Source: Streptomyces monashensis
Lineage (GTDB): Bacteria; Actinomycetota; Actinomycetes; Streptomycetales; Streptomycetaceae
Length of the DNA stretch: 64,000 bases
Assembly (NCBI RefSeq): GCF_001866665.1
Contig: NZ_MLYO01000019.1
Span: 1 to 64,000, forward strand
Direction: 5' to 3'
Below the pieces are notes generated by a model. It ran no database searches. It saw nothing but the letters and a program-made list of their open reading frames with translations, and had not been told where the DNA came from. Shown here in pieces: positions 8,742 to 17,064 of the stretch (its first letter is position 1; every line of letters starts with the position of its first letter). A program made the translations under genes and the position numbers.

Positions 8742-8823
8742 TCAGCCGGTGAAGGCGGCCGTGCCCTCGGGAGTGCCCAGCCTCGGGGCGTACACGGAGG
8801 CGATGACGGGCGAGCCGGCGCTG
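8742..8823 (-). pseudogene. Decayed 3' fragment of a sedolisin protease gene
   Basis: Reading the minus strand gives SAGSPVIASVYA followed directly by LGTPEGTAAFTG and a stop. The intact sedolisin next door has SASSPIIASVYALAGT around its catalytic Ser and ends WGTPEGTSAFSAG. The fragment therefore keeps both ends of the last part of such a gene and has lost the roughly 45 residues between. It sits about 130 bp beyond the end of the intact copy, consistent with a tandem duplication that decayed. Confidence 0.75.
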
Positions 8824-8826
8824 GAC

Positions 8827-8869
8827 AGGGAAAACGGGCCGCGGCCGGCTGCCGTGACCCGTTTTCCTT
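8827..8869. terminator. Hairpin terminator between the sedolisin remnant and the sedolisin gene
   Basis: AGGGAAAACGGG and CCCGTTTTCCTT form a 12-bp stem (one G-U pair) around a GC-rich loop. The plus-strand 3' side ends in T residues. It lies just downstream of the minus-strand sedolisin gene and probably ends that transcript. Confidence 0.6.
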
Positions 8870-8955
8870 TCCGTGCCGCCGAAGGGACCCCACGTCCCCC
8901 TCAAACTGGCGGCTCCCCGTGACCCGACGGGGTGGTCAACTCCTGCGGGTGGTGC

Positions 8956-10326
8956 TCAGCCCGCGCTGAAGGCGCTGGTGCCCTCGGGGGTGCCCCAGCC
9001 GGTCGGACCGTCGTAGCCGGGCCCGGCGGTGCAGAAGTAGTCCGTGTCGCAGGTGCCGTTGCTGCCGCTCGTCACGTCGTTGAGGGCGGAGGTGCCGGCC
9101 GCGTTGTACGGGTACTGGGCCGGGTAGTCGCCGCTGCCCGGGGTGCCGGCCAGCGCGTAGACGGAGGCGATGATCGGCGAGGAGGCGCTGGTGCCGCCGT
9201 AGGTGTTCCAGCCGCTCGCCTGGTAGGTGTCGTAGACCGAGACGCCGGTGGCGGGGTCGGCCACGGCGGACACGTCGGCGATCATGCGGGTGGAGCAGCC
9301 GCTGTCGGTCTGCCAGCTGGGCTTGGGGTCGTTGGCCGAGCAGCCGGAGCCGGTGCCCTCGGTGCTGGAGGTGCTCCAGACGGACTCGCTCCAGCCGCGG
9401 CTGCTGGAGTCCGCCGACAGGGCGGTGCCGCCGACGGCGGTGACGTACTGGGAGGCGGCCGGGTACTCGGCGCCGTAGGCGCTGTCGCCCGCGCTCGCGG
9501 TGATGGCGACGCCCGGGTGGTTGTAGTACGAGGAGTCGTACGTCGTGTCGGAGGAGGACTCCGCGCCGCCGTAGCTGTTGGAGACGAACTTGGCGCCGAG
9601 CTTGACGGCCTCGTTCACCGCGGTGCCGAGGTTGGCGTCGGATGCCGACTTGGCCTCGACGAGCAGGATGTTGCAGTTCGGGCAGACCGCGCTGACCATG
9701 TCGAGGTCGAGGGACTCCTCACCGGCCCAGCCGCTGTCGGCGGTGGGGAGCGAGGTGGTGGAGCCGGTCTGGCTGACCTTCTTGAAGCAGCCGTTGGACG
9801 TGGTGCAGGACGGCAGGCCGTAGTACGAGCGGTACGTGGCGAGGTCGGCCGCCGCGTTCGGGTCGTCGTAGGCGTCGACGATGGCGACGGTCTCGCCGGA
9901 GCCGTTGGCGGAGGCGGCGGAGGTCAGGCCGTAGGCCGACTGGAGGTCCGAGGGGCCGTATCCGGTGGGGGAGTCGGAGGAGGCGCTCGGCTTGATGGTC
10001 TTGGGCGCGATGCCCTTCAGGGCCGCCTGCTTCTCCATGAAGGCGGTGGTGCCGCCGGTGACGCGGAGCGCGTTGCAGGCGGCGAAGCCCTTCTTCGGGG
10101 TCGCGGCGCAGGCCTTCTCGTAGCGCACGTGGGCCTTGGCGACCTGCCTGGCGACGGCCTGGGCGCTCACCTTGGTGCCCGCCGTGTGGGCGGCGGCGGT
10201 GGCGGCGCTCGCGTGGGCCGCGGTGCCGAAGCCGGCGAGGGCGAGCGCGGCGGTGGCCGCGGCCGCGGTGCCGAGGCGGCGCCATCTACCACGTATGTGT
10301 GGGGAGTTGAGGGTGGACGTACGCAA
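8956..10326 (-). CDS. Secreted sedolisin-family (S53) serine-carboxyl peptidase
   Basis: 456-residue exported endopeptidase. The signal peptide (RGRWRRLGTAAAATAALALAGFG...AHA) is followed by a propeptide to about residue 120 and the S53 domain. Catalytic Glu and Asp are in EESLDLD, the oxyanion Asp in ASAGDS and the nucleophile Ser in GGTSASSP. The start is TTG at 10326, seven bases after a strong AGGAGG; the open frame upstream is not protein-like. S53 enzymes usually work at acidic pH outside the cell. The 290 bp upstream hold no gene. A decayed copy of its 3' end lies downstream. Confidence 0.85.
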   Translation of the reverse strand: MRTSTLNSPHIRGRWRRLGTAAAATAALALAGFGTAAHASAATAAAHTAGTKVSAQAVARQVAKAHVRYEKACAATPKKGFAACNALRVTGGTTAFMEKQAALKGIAPKTIKPSASSDSPTGYGPSDLQSAYGLTSAASANGSGETVAIVDAYDDPNAAADLATYRSYYGLPSCTTSNGCFKKVSQTGSTTSLPTADSGWAGEESLDLDMVSAVCPNCNILLVEAKSASDANLGTAVNEAVKLGAKFVSNSYGGAESSSDTTYDSSYYNHPGVAITASAGDSAYGAEYPAASQYVTAVGGTALSADSSSRGWSESVWSTSSTEGTGSGCSANDPKPSWQTDSGCSTRMIADVSAVADPATGVSVYDTYQASGWNTYGGTSASSPIIASVYALAGTPGSGDYPAQYPYNAAGTSALNDVTSGSNGTCDTDYFCTAGPGYDGPTGWGTPEGTSAFSAG

Positions 10327-10615
10327 GGTACAGCCTCCTGCTAGTGGGTGACAGAGGCCTGCGGGTGTGGGGGTCCACCGGTGGGTGACCGATGGGGGCG
10401 GCGGCCCAGGGTCGACCCTTGCTTGTTGAGTACGCGACAACAAGGCGGGTCTGGGATTTCTGACTTCCGCGTTACTGAAGTCGGGCGGAGGCTTACTGAT
10501 CAATGGCCGTGTGCTGGCTCTGTGCTGGGTGTGGCTTGACCCGGGGCACAGGGCGGGCGCAGCCGTTGGCCGAAAGGTGCGGCTACGCGCGTAACCGACG
10601 GGCCGCAGGCGCGGG

Positions 10616-11239
10616 TTACCGCGGCCGGAGTCCGTTCAGCAGCAGATGGACGTGTTCGTCCAGGCCCGTCATGGCCTCCTCGGCGTCGAGCGCGCACGCG
10701 GCGATGAGGGCGGCCAGGCCATGCAGGTTCGCGGCGGCGATCATGGTGATCCGCTCGGGGTCGCCCGCGACGATCTCCCCTTGCTCCTGGGCCTCCGCGA
10801 TCATCCGCGTGATGGAGCCGAGGGAGTGGTCGACGGCAGTGGCGAGCCGGTCGGGGCTCGCCGGGTCGTGCTTGCGGGCGAACATCAGCTCCAGCAGTTC
10901 GGGGTTCTCGACGGCGAAGCCGAGGTAGGCGCGGGCGAGCGCCGTCATCCGCTCCTCGAAGGCGAGACCGGGGCCCTCGACGGCGGAGTCCAGGGCCCGG
11001 TTCAGCCGCTCGTACCCGTCCAGCGCGAGGGCGTCGAGCAGAGCCTGCTTGTCCTTGAAGTGCCGGCCCGGGGCGGCGTGACTCACGCCGATGTCACGGG
11101 CCAGCTCGCGCAGCGAGAGCGCGCCGACGCCCTTCTCGCGCAGGGTGCGCTCGGCGCTCTTGAGCAGGGCGGCGCGCAGGTCTCCGTGGTGGTAGGGGCG
11201 GTGGGAGGGCGAGGAGGACAGGCGCGGCATGCCCACCAT
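10616..11239 (-). CDS. TetR-family transcriptional regulator
   Basis: 207 residues with an N-terminal TetR helix-turn-helix (LRELARDIGVSHAAPGRHFKDKQALLDAL, about residues 44-72) and a helical C-terminal ligand domain of the WHG-like type. It is divergent from a short-chain dehydrogenase gene with 53 bp between them. A TetR-like palindrome in that gap overlaps the dehydrogenase promoter, so it probably represses that gene and perhaps itself. The ATG at 11239 is used; an ATG at 11230 is an alternative because neither has a strong ribosome site. Confidence 0.85.
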   Translation of the reverse strand: MVGMPRLSSSPSHRPYHHGDLRAALLKSAERTLREKGVGALSLRELARDIGVSHAAPGRHFKDKQALLDALALDGYERLNRALDSAVEGPGLAFEERMTALARAYLGFAVENPELLELMFARKHDPASPDRLATAVDHSLGSITRMIAEAQEQGEIVAGDPERITMIAAANLHGLAALIAACALDAEEAMTGLDEHVHLLLNGLRPR

Positions 11240-11252
11240 GGTAACGGGATGT

Positions 11253-11292
11253 TGTCATTGACAGCTTTGTTGCTGATGCCTACATTCGGGGT
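11253..11292 (+). promoter_or_regulatory. Promoter with overlapping TetR-type operator, probably leaderless
   Basis: TTGACA at 11258-11263, 17 bp, then TACATT at 11281-11286 is a near-consensus vegetative promoter. The palindrome TGTCA-T-TGACA (11253-11263) covers the -35 box. Transcription should start about 7 bp after the -10 box, at or next to the dehydrogenase ATG at 11293, so the mRNA would have no leader. Confidence 0.7.
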
Positions 11293-12192
11293 ATGGCTAC
11301 TCAGAAGTGGAACGTGACCGACCTCCCCGACTTCAGCGGCCGTACGGCCGTGATCACCGGTGCCAACAGCGGCCTCGGCCTCGCCACCGCCACGGCGCTC
11401 GCCCGCGCCGGTGCGCATGTGGTGTTCGCCGTCCGCGACCTCCAGCGCGGCGGCGCCGCCGCGGCGCAGGTGAGCGGCAGCACGGAGGTGCGCCGGCTGG
11501 ACCTGGCCGACCTGGACTCGGTGCGCGAGTTCGCGGCCGGGTGGGACCGCCCGCTGGACCTGCTGATCAACAACGCGGGCGTGATGATGCTGCCCGAGCA
11601 GCGCACCGAGCAGGGCTTCGAGATGCAGTTCGGCACGAACCACCTCGGGCACTTCGCGCTGACCAATCTGCTGCTGCCGTACGTGACCGACCGCGTGGTC
11701 ACGGTCTCCTCCGGTCTGCACCGCGGGGGTGACGGGGTGATCAGCTTCGAGGACGTGAACCTGCGCGGCCGCTACACCCCGACCCGCGCCTACGCCCAGT
11801 CCAAGCTCGCGAACCTCCTGTTCACCCTGGAACTCCAGCGCCGCCTCACCGAGGCCGGCTCCCCGGTGCGGGCCCTGTCCGCCCACCCCGGCTACGCCGC
11901 CACCAACCTGCAGAGCCACCACGGGAGTGCCCTCATGAGGGGAGTCATGGCGGTCGGCAACAAGGTGTTCGCTCAGAGCGACCGGGCCGGCGCCCTGCCC
12001 ACGTTGTTCGCCGCGAGCCAGGACCTGCCCGGCGCGGCGTACGTCGGCCCGGACGGCCTCGGCGAGATGCGCGGCGCCCCGACCCTGGTCGGCCGCAGCG
12101 CGGCGGCGAGCGACCCGGCGGCGGCGCGGCGGCTGTGGACGCTGTCGGAGGAGATGACGGGGGTGGCGTGGGGGCTGAAGCCGGTGGCCTGA
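11293..12192 (+). CDS. Short-chain dehydrogenase/reductase (oxidoreductase)
   Basis: 299-residue NAD(P)-dependent SDR. The Rossmann motif TGANSGLG is at about residues 22-29, NNAG near residue 93, and the catalytic YAQSK near residue 161 with an upstream Ser in TVSSG. The fold and the long C-terminus resemble the retinol dehydrogenase/WWOX-like group that Streptomyces carry in many copies; the substrate is unknown. It has no room for a normal ribosome site if transcribed from the leaderless promoter. The divergent TetR gene is the probable regulator, responding perhaps to the enzyme substrate. Confidence 0.85.
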   Translation: MATQKWNVTDLPDFSGRTAVITGANSGLGLATATALARAGAHVVFAVRDLQRGGAAAAQVSGSTEVRRLDLADLDSVREFAAGWDRPLDLLINNAGVMMLPEQRTEQGFEMQFGTNHLGHFALTNLLLPYVTDRVVTVSSGLHRGGDGVISFEDVNLRGRYTPTRAYAQSKLANLLFTLELQRRLTEAGSPVRALSAHPGYAATNLQSHHGSALMRGVMAVGNKVFAQSDRAGALPTLFAASQDLPGAAYVGPDGLGEMRGAPTLVGRSAAASDPAAARRLWTLSEEMTGVAWGLKPVA

Positions 12193-12224
12193 CGGCGCAC
12201 AGGCTCAGCGGCGGTGACAGGCGC

Positions 12225-12548
12225 TCAGCGCGTGACCGCGAAGTGGTCGAACTCGCCTGCCTGGACCCCGAGTACGAAGGCGTTCCACTTGTGGCGGGTG
12301 GTCGTGACGACGGTGTCCGCGGAGCGGAGGCGGAAGGGGGCGTCGTCGTGGGCGCCCTCACCGACGGGCACCGGCTTCTTCTTGAGGGCGGCTATGAGGG
12401 TGCCGAAGGCGGCCGGGGTGGTGGTGAGGACCGCTCCGGTGGGGTCGGCGGATTCGGTGAGGTGGATGGTGTCGGGGGTGGCGGCTATGTGGATGCAGGA
12501 ATTGCCTTCCGGGCAGTACGACGACTTCTGCCAGGCGAGTCCGGGCAC
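12225..12548 (-). CDS. DUF397 protein with an extra C-terminal half-repeat
   Basis: 107 residues, nearly twice the normal DUF397 length of about 60. Residues 1-52 form a whole DUF397 (LAWQKSSYCPEGNSCIHIA ... TPAAFGTLIAALK). Residues 70-107 look like the second half of another DUF397 (RLRSADTVVTTTRHKWNAF ... AGEFD). The GTG at 12548 is chosen because AAGGAG lies six bases upstream; a GTG at 12563 that overlaps the XRE stop is the alternative. DUF397 proteins are small partners of XRE/DUF5753 regulators such as WhiJ. The XRE gene sits immediately upstream on the same strand. Confidence 0.8.
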   Translation of the reverse strand: MPGLAWQKSSYCPEGNSCIHIAATPDTIHLTESADPTGAVLTTTPAAFGTLIAALKKKPVPVGEGAHDDAPFRLRSADTVVTTTRHKWNAFVLGVQAGEFDHFAVTR

Positions 12549-12559
12549 CGGGCGCTCCT

Positions 12560-13432
12560 TCACAGGTCTTTGAGCATGGTGTGGATGAACGACCGTGACT
12601 CTTCGGGGGCGAGGGCTGCCGCCTCCATCCGGTCGAGCAGTACGCGGTACTTGGCCAACTGGGCCTCGGCGTCGAGGAACACGGGGCCGTGCGACTGGTC
12701 GAGGTTCACCGTGTCCAGCTCGGGCACCGCGCCTTCGGCGTAGTAGATCGCCTGTCCGGAACCCGGGAAGACCAGCGAGCCGAACGGCAGCACCTGGAGC
12801 GTGATGCCGGTTCGCTCGCTCATCTCCAGGAGGTACCGGAGCTGACCGCGTGCCACCTGGGAGCCGCCGAACTTCATGCGGAGCGCGGCCTCGTGGACGA
12901 TCACCTGGTGCGGTGTGGGCGGGTCCCGGAAGAGCACGGTCTGCCGCTTCACCCGGAACGACACCCTGTGCTCGACGTCGGGCGCCGGAAGTTCGGGCAC
13001 CGCCTGGCGGAAGATCTCGCGGGCGTACTCGGCTGTCTGGAACAACCCCGGCACGTGGATCACCACGGCGGTGCGCAGGCGGGTGGCGTGGTGTTCCAGC
13101 TCGGCGAGGTCCAGCAGCGCGGCGGGCAGGACCGCGCGGTACTCCTCCCACCAGCCGCGTGACCGGTCACCGGCCATGTCGCACAGGGCTTGGACGAGGT
13201 CGTGGTCGGAGCAGTCGTAGTGGCAGGCCAGTGTGCGCACGCGCTCCGGGCTCACTCCCGCGCGGGCTGCCTCGACGTTGCTGATCTGGTTCTGCTGCAC
13301 GCCGAGCAGTTGACTCGCCTGGGTGGACGTCAGGCCGGCTCGCTCGCGGAGTTTGCGCAGCTCGGCGCCCAAACGGAGTTGGCGCCCCGTCGGGTTGCTC
13401 CTCACCGGTGCCCCACTCTCCTTGTCACCCAC
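12560..13432 (-). CDS. WhiJ-like XRE regulator with DUF5753 domain
   Basis: 290 residues. An XRE helix-turn-helix at about residues 21-76 (LGAELRKLRERAGLTSTQAS) is followed by a DUF5753 domain (RGWWEEYRAVLPAALLDLAELEHHA to the C-terminus) of the kind found in WhiJ-type regulators. These DNA-binding proteins usually act with a DUF397 protein and an AbaA-type ATPase. All three are here: DUF397 directly downstream and the ATPase divergent at 13600. It is 284-residue class and closely resembles the XRE protein of the second module at 24.7 kb. The 167-bp divergent gap should hold both promoters. Confidence 0.85.
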   Translation of the reverse strand: MGDKESGAPVRSNPTGRQLRLGAELRKLRERAGLTSTQASQLLGVQQNQISNVEAARAGVSPERVRTLACHYDCSDHDLVQALCDMAGDRSRGWWEEYRAVLPAALLDLAELEHHATRLRTAVVIHVPGLFQTAEYAREIFRQAVPELPAPDVEHRVSFRVKRQTVLFRDPPTPHQVIVHEAALRMKFGGSQVARGQLRYLLEMSERTGITLQVLPFGSLVFPGSGQAIYYAEGAVPELDTVNLDQSHGPVFLDAEAQLAKYRVLLDRMEAAALAPEESRSFIHTMLKDL

Positions 13433-13599
13433 ATGGATGGCAAATCAGCTCTTTCACGAGAACCGTCTAAGAACTTTAACGCGCGGCGCTACCTTGTCTC
13501 TCGGGCCCCGCCCAGAAGTGCCCCGCTCGACGGAGCGGCGACGGTCACTGGGCAATCGAACATCCGCACCTCAACCCCCTTGCCCGGACGGAGACTTCG

Positions 13600-14043
13600 A
13601 TGTCCACCGTATCCAAGCCCTGGACCTACACCCTCCATCTCCCGCACGATCCACGCGCACCGGGGATCGCCCGCGCAACCCTCCGTACCGTCCTCGCCGC
13701 GCACGATCTCTCCCCGCTCACCCCGACGGCCGAACTCGTGGCCGCCGAGCTGCTCGCCAACGCGCATCTGCACACCGTGGGGCCCTACGCGCTTCGGCTC
13801 CTCGGCAGGGAGCCAGGTCGGGTGACGGTGGCCGTCTGGGACACCGATCCCCGGGTCCCGCCTGGCTTCGCCGCCGACGCCGTACCCGAGCCCGTACCGG
13901 ACGATGACGCGGAAGACGGGCGCGGTCTGCACCTCGTACGCGCCTGTGCCGACTCCTGGGGCGTCTCCGTGCTGCGGGAGCTGGGTGCGTCCAGGGGCGG
14001 GAAGCTGCTGTGGGCGGACTGTCAGAGCCGTGGCTTACTGTAA
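13600..14043 (+). CDS. AbaA/RsbW-like ATP-binding regulatory protein, TTA codon near its end
   Basis: 147-residue GHKL-fold ATPase of the serine-kinase anti-sigma type. The N box is ELVAAELLANAHLHT (about residues 45-59), G1 is VAVWDTDP and G2 is GRGLHLVRACADSWG. It is divergent from the WhiJ-like XRE gene, the usual gene order in such modules. The penultimate codon (14035-14037) is TTA, the leucine codon read by the bldA tRNA, so full-length protein may appear only late in development. It may instead function without its last residue. A second copy of the family lies at 24050. Confidence 0.82.
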   Translation: MSTVSKPWTYTLHLPHDPRAPGIARATLRTVLAAHDLSPLTPTAELVAAELLANAHLHTVGPYALRLLGREPGRVTVAVWDTDPRVPPGFAADAVPEPVPDDDAEDGRGLHLVRACADSWGVSVLRELGASRGGKLLWADCQSRGLL

Positions 14044-14228
14044 TCGTGCCCGATCGGAACGTGAGGAGGTGTGTGCTCATGGTGACGGTGACTGTGCGTG
14101 ACGTGGAGGCGGGACAGGAGGCCGCCCAGTACCGTGGTTCCAAAGCCGAGCGGGACGTCGGACCTCCCACCGAACCCGCTCGCGCGGCCGAAGACGCCAG
14201 CAAGGCGGAAGGACGGAGGCAGCGAGCC

Positions 14229-14813
14229 ATGTCCGTGTCGTCCGGAACGTGGAACGGCCCCCGTCCCCGGCCGGGGAACCTGCGCGAGGTCGCGGAGAAG
14301 ATCGAGGAAGCGACGGGTCTGCGGGTGCAGGTCCTGGGAGGAAAGCTCGTGATGTCCCCGACTCCGCGTGGCAAGCACGCGGGTGTGGTGTGGTTGCTCC
14401 GTCGACAGATCGATGGGCTGCTACCGGAATCATTGGCCGCTTTCGAGGTCTCCTCGATCGCCATGCCGGGAGACCCCGACGATTACGTGACCCCCGACCT
14501 GATCGTCCTGCCCAGGGAGTGGATGGACGACGACGAGTGGCTGGCCGACCCCCGGGACACGGCGCTGGCCGTCGAAGTCATCTCCCAGTCGGAGAAATCC
14601 CGCCACATCCGCGACACGGCCGACTGGTACGCCGTCGCGCGCGTACCCGTGCTGCTCGTCATCGACCCGCGCACAGCCACCTGGACCCTGCACACCCGGC
14701 CTGACAACGGCGCCTACCAGGACGTACTGCCGGGTAAGTTCGGGGAGCCGGTGCCGTTGCCCGAGCCGCTGCACGGCGATGTCGCGACGGGTGATTTCCC
14801 CGTCTATGGGTGA
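14229..14813 (+). CDS. Uma2-family putative PD-(D/E)XK nuclease-like protein
   Basis: 194 residues resembling the Uma2 (DUF820) family, which has a restriction-endonuclease-like core and many unexplained copies in Streptomyces. The likely core residues are Asp in YVTPDLIVLP (about residue 98) and Glu in LAVEVISQSEKSRHI (about residue 121). The ATG at 14229 follows GGACGGAGG. An in-frame ATG at 14079, also with a strong GAGGAGG, would add 50 low-complexity residues and cannot be excluded. No biochemical role is established for most members. Confidence 0.75.
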   Translation: MSVSSGTWNGPRPRPGNLREVAEKIEEATGLRVQVLGGKLVMSPTPRGKHAGVVWLLRRQIDGLLPESLAAFEVSSIAMPGDPDDYVTPDLIVLPREWMDDDEWLADPRDTALAVEVISQSEKSRHIRDTADWYAVARVPVLLVIDPRTATWTLHTRPDNGAYQDVLPGKFGEPVPLPEPLHGDVATGDFPVYG

Positions 14814-14848
14814 GGCTCTGGGCCCAACCGGAGGGTTCACAGGAAAAT

Positions 14849-14876
14849 CTCAGTTAAGTCTCAGCGGGATTCTCAT
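14849..14876 (+). promoter_or_regulatory. CTCAG direct repeats upstream of the trypsin-like protease
   Basis: CTCAG occurs at 14849 and 14860, exactly 11 bp apart, with a third CTCAT at 14872. An OmpR-family regulator dimer typically reads such 11-bp direct repeats. The same CTCAG repeats at the same 11-bp spacing stand before the HtrA-like gene at 52.7 kb. GATTCT at 14868-14873 may be part of the -10 region. Confidence 0.55.
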
Positions 14877-14900
14877 GATCGCGGGGCAGAGTGGAGGCTG

Positions 14901-15668
14901 ATGAAGCGCATCTCACGCATCACGCTCACCTCGCGCCCCGCTCTGCTCGGCGCGGTGGTGATGCTCGCCCTGACTTCGGCGTCCGTTGCGGCCGCGGATG
15001 AGGCGTCGGGGCCCCTCGGGGTCACCGCCGACGCCTCGGCGAACCGGCACACCGCACGGATCGGCGTGCTCGTCGGCGCGGATCACGCCAATGATCTCAA
15101 GGGCGGCCACTACTGCACGGCCTCGGTCGTGCACAGCCCCGGCGGCGACCTCATCGCCACGGCGGCGCACTGCGTGAGCAGCGCTGACAACGACCTGCTC
15201 TTCGTGCCCGGCTACCGGGACGGACACGCACCGTACGGGGTGTGGAAGGTGGGCAAGCGCTACCTGCCGGACGGGTGGTCCAAGGACCAGGACGAGGACA
15301 GCGACCTCGCCTTCGCCACCGTCGAGAACGCGAACGGCCGGCACCTGGAGGACGTGGTCGGGGCCAACCGCTTCACGTCCGGTACGGCCACCGGCGCCAC
15401 CGCCGTGACCGTCGTCGGTTACCCGGACTCCCGCGAGGTGCCGATCAGCTGCACCAACAAGCCGACCCCGCACAGCAGGACCCAGCAGCGCATCGACTGT
15501 CCCTCCTTCACCGCCGGCACCAGCGGCAGCCCCTGGGTCAACGGCGACAACCAGGTCGTCGGCATCCTCGGCGGCCACGAACAGGGCGGCCTGACCGACG
15601 ACGTGTCGTACAGCGTGGTCCTGGGGCGCGAGGCGGCGGAGCTGTACAAGGACGCCACAGCTGATTGA
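14901..15668 (+). CDS. Secreted trypsin-like serine protease (S1 family)
   Basis: 255-residue exported protease. The signal peptide spans about residues 1-32 (positive MKRISRITLTSR, then a hydrophobic core ending SVAAADEA). The catalytic triad is His in TAAHC, Asp in DSDLAF and Ser in GTSGSPW. Four cysteines can form two disulfides. TGGAGG precedes the ATG. CTCAG repeats in the promoter match those before the HtrA-like protease gene, which suggests shared control by an envelope-stress two-component system (inference). Substrate range is unknown. Confidence 0.87.
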   Translation: MKRISRITLTSRPALLGAVVMLALTSASVAAADEASGPLGVTADASANRHTARIGVLVGADHANDLKGGHYCTASVVHSPGGDLIATAAHCVSSADNDLLFVPGYRDGHAPYGVWKVGKRYLPDGWSKDQDEDSDLAFATVENANGRHLEDVVGANRFTSGTATGATAVTVVGYPDSREVPISCTNKPTPHSRTQQRIDCPSFTAGTSGSPWVNGDNQVVGILGGHEQGGLTDDVSYSVVLGREAAELYKDATAD

Positions 15669-15841
15669 TCTTCATGGCACCCGCACGGCGAACCTGATCG
15701 ACGTGCCCCCTTCGGCTCGGGCGACACCGACGGAACCGGCTACCGCCGCACCGGCATCATGTGTCGGCGCCGCACCGCGAAATGACGCCACATCACGCAA
15801 AAAGAGCCTTGAACCGCTCGGGCATGGGGGAAAGTTGACCC

Positions 15842-16843
15842 GTGCGGAAGGTATGGGTGTTCGGTGGGGCGGCCGTCGGGCTCGGCATGAGCTTCGTCGC
15901 GCTGCTCGTGGTCGGGGTCTACGTCGTCGCCGGGAACCTCGCGGGAGGGATGGCCTCGGCAGGCCGGGCGCTGGCCAAGGGCGCCGTACCGGCCGCGTAC
16001 CAGGGGCTCGTGCAGAAGTGGGGCAACCTCTGCCCGCAGCTCACCCCGGCGCTGCTCGCCGCCCAGCTGTACCAGGAGAGTGGCTGGAATCCGACCGCCG
16101 TCAGCCCGGCCAACGCGCAGGGCATCGCGCAGTTCATCCCCGGCACGTGGGCCATCTACGGCATCGACGCCAACGGCGACGGCAAGCGCGACGTCTGGGA
16201 CCCGGGTGACGCGATCCCTTCGGCGGCTTCGTACGACTGCCAGTTGGCCAAGGACGTGAAGGGCGTGCCGGGCGACGTCTCCGACAACATGCTCGCGGCC
16301 TACAACGCCGGTGCGTACCGGGTGATAAAGGCCGGCGGGGTGCCGGCCATCAGCGAGACGCAGGACTACGTCAAGAGCATCCGCAGCCTCTCGCAGAGCT
16401 TCGCCGCCCCCGTCACCCGCATCGACCCCAGTCAACAGGCCGCCGGAGCCATCACGTTCGCGCAGAGCAAGCTCGGGACGCCGTATCTGTGGGGTGGGGA
16501 GGGGACTGCCGAGCAGGGTGGGCGGTTCGACTGCTCGGGGCTGACGCAGGCCGCGTACGCCAAGGTCGGGATCACGTTGCCGCGCGTCGCCAACGACCAG
16601 TACAACGCCGGGCCGCATCCGTCGCGGGATCAACTGCTCCCGGGCGACCTGGTGTTCTTCTCCACCGATCCCAGTGACTCGCGGGCCATCCATCACGTGG
16701 GGATCTACGTCGGCGGCGGATACATGATCGACGCACCGCGGACAGGTGCGGTGATCCGGTTCGATCCCATCGACACGCGCGACTACTTCGGCGCCACCCG
16801 CGTCACCGCGGATGGCGCAAAAGCGCTCCCCACGGCGGTGTGA
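15842..16843 (+). CDS. VirB1-like cell-wall hydrolase: SLT lysozyme domain plus NlpC/P60 peptidase
   Basis: 333 residues: an N-terminal membrane anchor (residues 5-32), a lytic transglycosylase-like domain at about residues 60-185 with catalytic Glu in YQESGWNP, and a C-terminal NlpC/P60 domain at about 200-325 with Cys in FDCSGLTQ and His in IHHVGIYVGGG. This SLT+NlpC pairing is the hallmark of VirB1-type peptidoglycan hydrolases of Gram-positive type IV secretion systems. It is on the opposite strand, 7.5 kb from the other T4SS-like genes, but is the obvious partner for opening the wall. The start is GTG at 15842 after GGGGGAAAG. Confidence 0.85.
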   Translation: MRKVWVFGGAAVGLGMSFVALLVVGVYVVAGNLAGGMASAGRALAKGAVPAAYQGLVQKWGNLCPQLTPALLAAQLYQESGWNPTAVSPANAQGIAQFIPGTWAIYGIDANGDGKRDVWDPGDAIPSAASYDCQLAKDVKGVPGDVSDNMLAAYNAGAYRVIKAGGVPAISETQDYVKSIRSLSQSFAAPVTRIDPSQQAAGAITFAQSKLGTPYLWGGEGTAEQGGRFDCSGLTQAAYAKVGITLPRVANDQYNAGPHPSRDQLLPGDLVFFSTDPSDSRAIHHVGIYVGGGYMIDAPRTGAVIRFDPIDTRDYFGATRVTADGAKALPTAV

Positions 16844-17064
16844 AACGGAGCGTGAAACCACCCCCTGAGCTGCGAAGACGAGTCTCTCTTCGGTAACGTC
16901 TGGGTGATCTTTCAGTGGAGAGTGGAACGTATGGAGGAGGGCTGTGCGTTCCTGTTGACGTAGCCGAGCGGACGACGTGCAGCGGAAGCGGATCTACGCA
17001 CCACGGGGGGCAGAAGCGGCGCACATGAGGTGCGTCCGGTAGACGACGAAGGGGCCACAGCACC

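Noticed and set aside
10420..10470. TTGTTG/CAACAA inverted repeat upstream of the sedolisin gene
   Set aside because: Arms of six bases only, with no T tract and no promoter context.
14079..14228. N-terminal extension of the Uma2 gene from ATG 14079
   Set aside because: The ribosome site is good, but the added 50 residues are low complexity and unlike the family; kept as an alternative only.
1207..16843. T4SS-like block as an integrative conjugative element
   Set aside because: No relaxase, integrase, excisionase, tRNA or direct-repeat att sites were found in the window.
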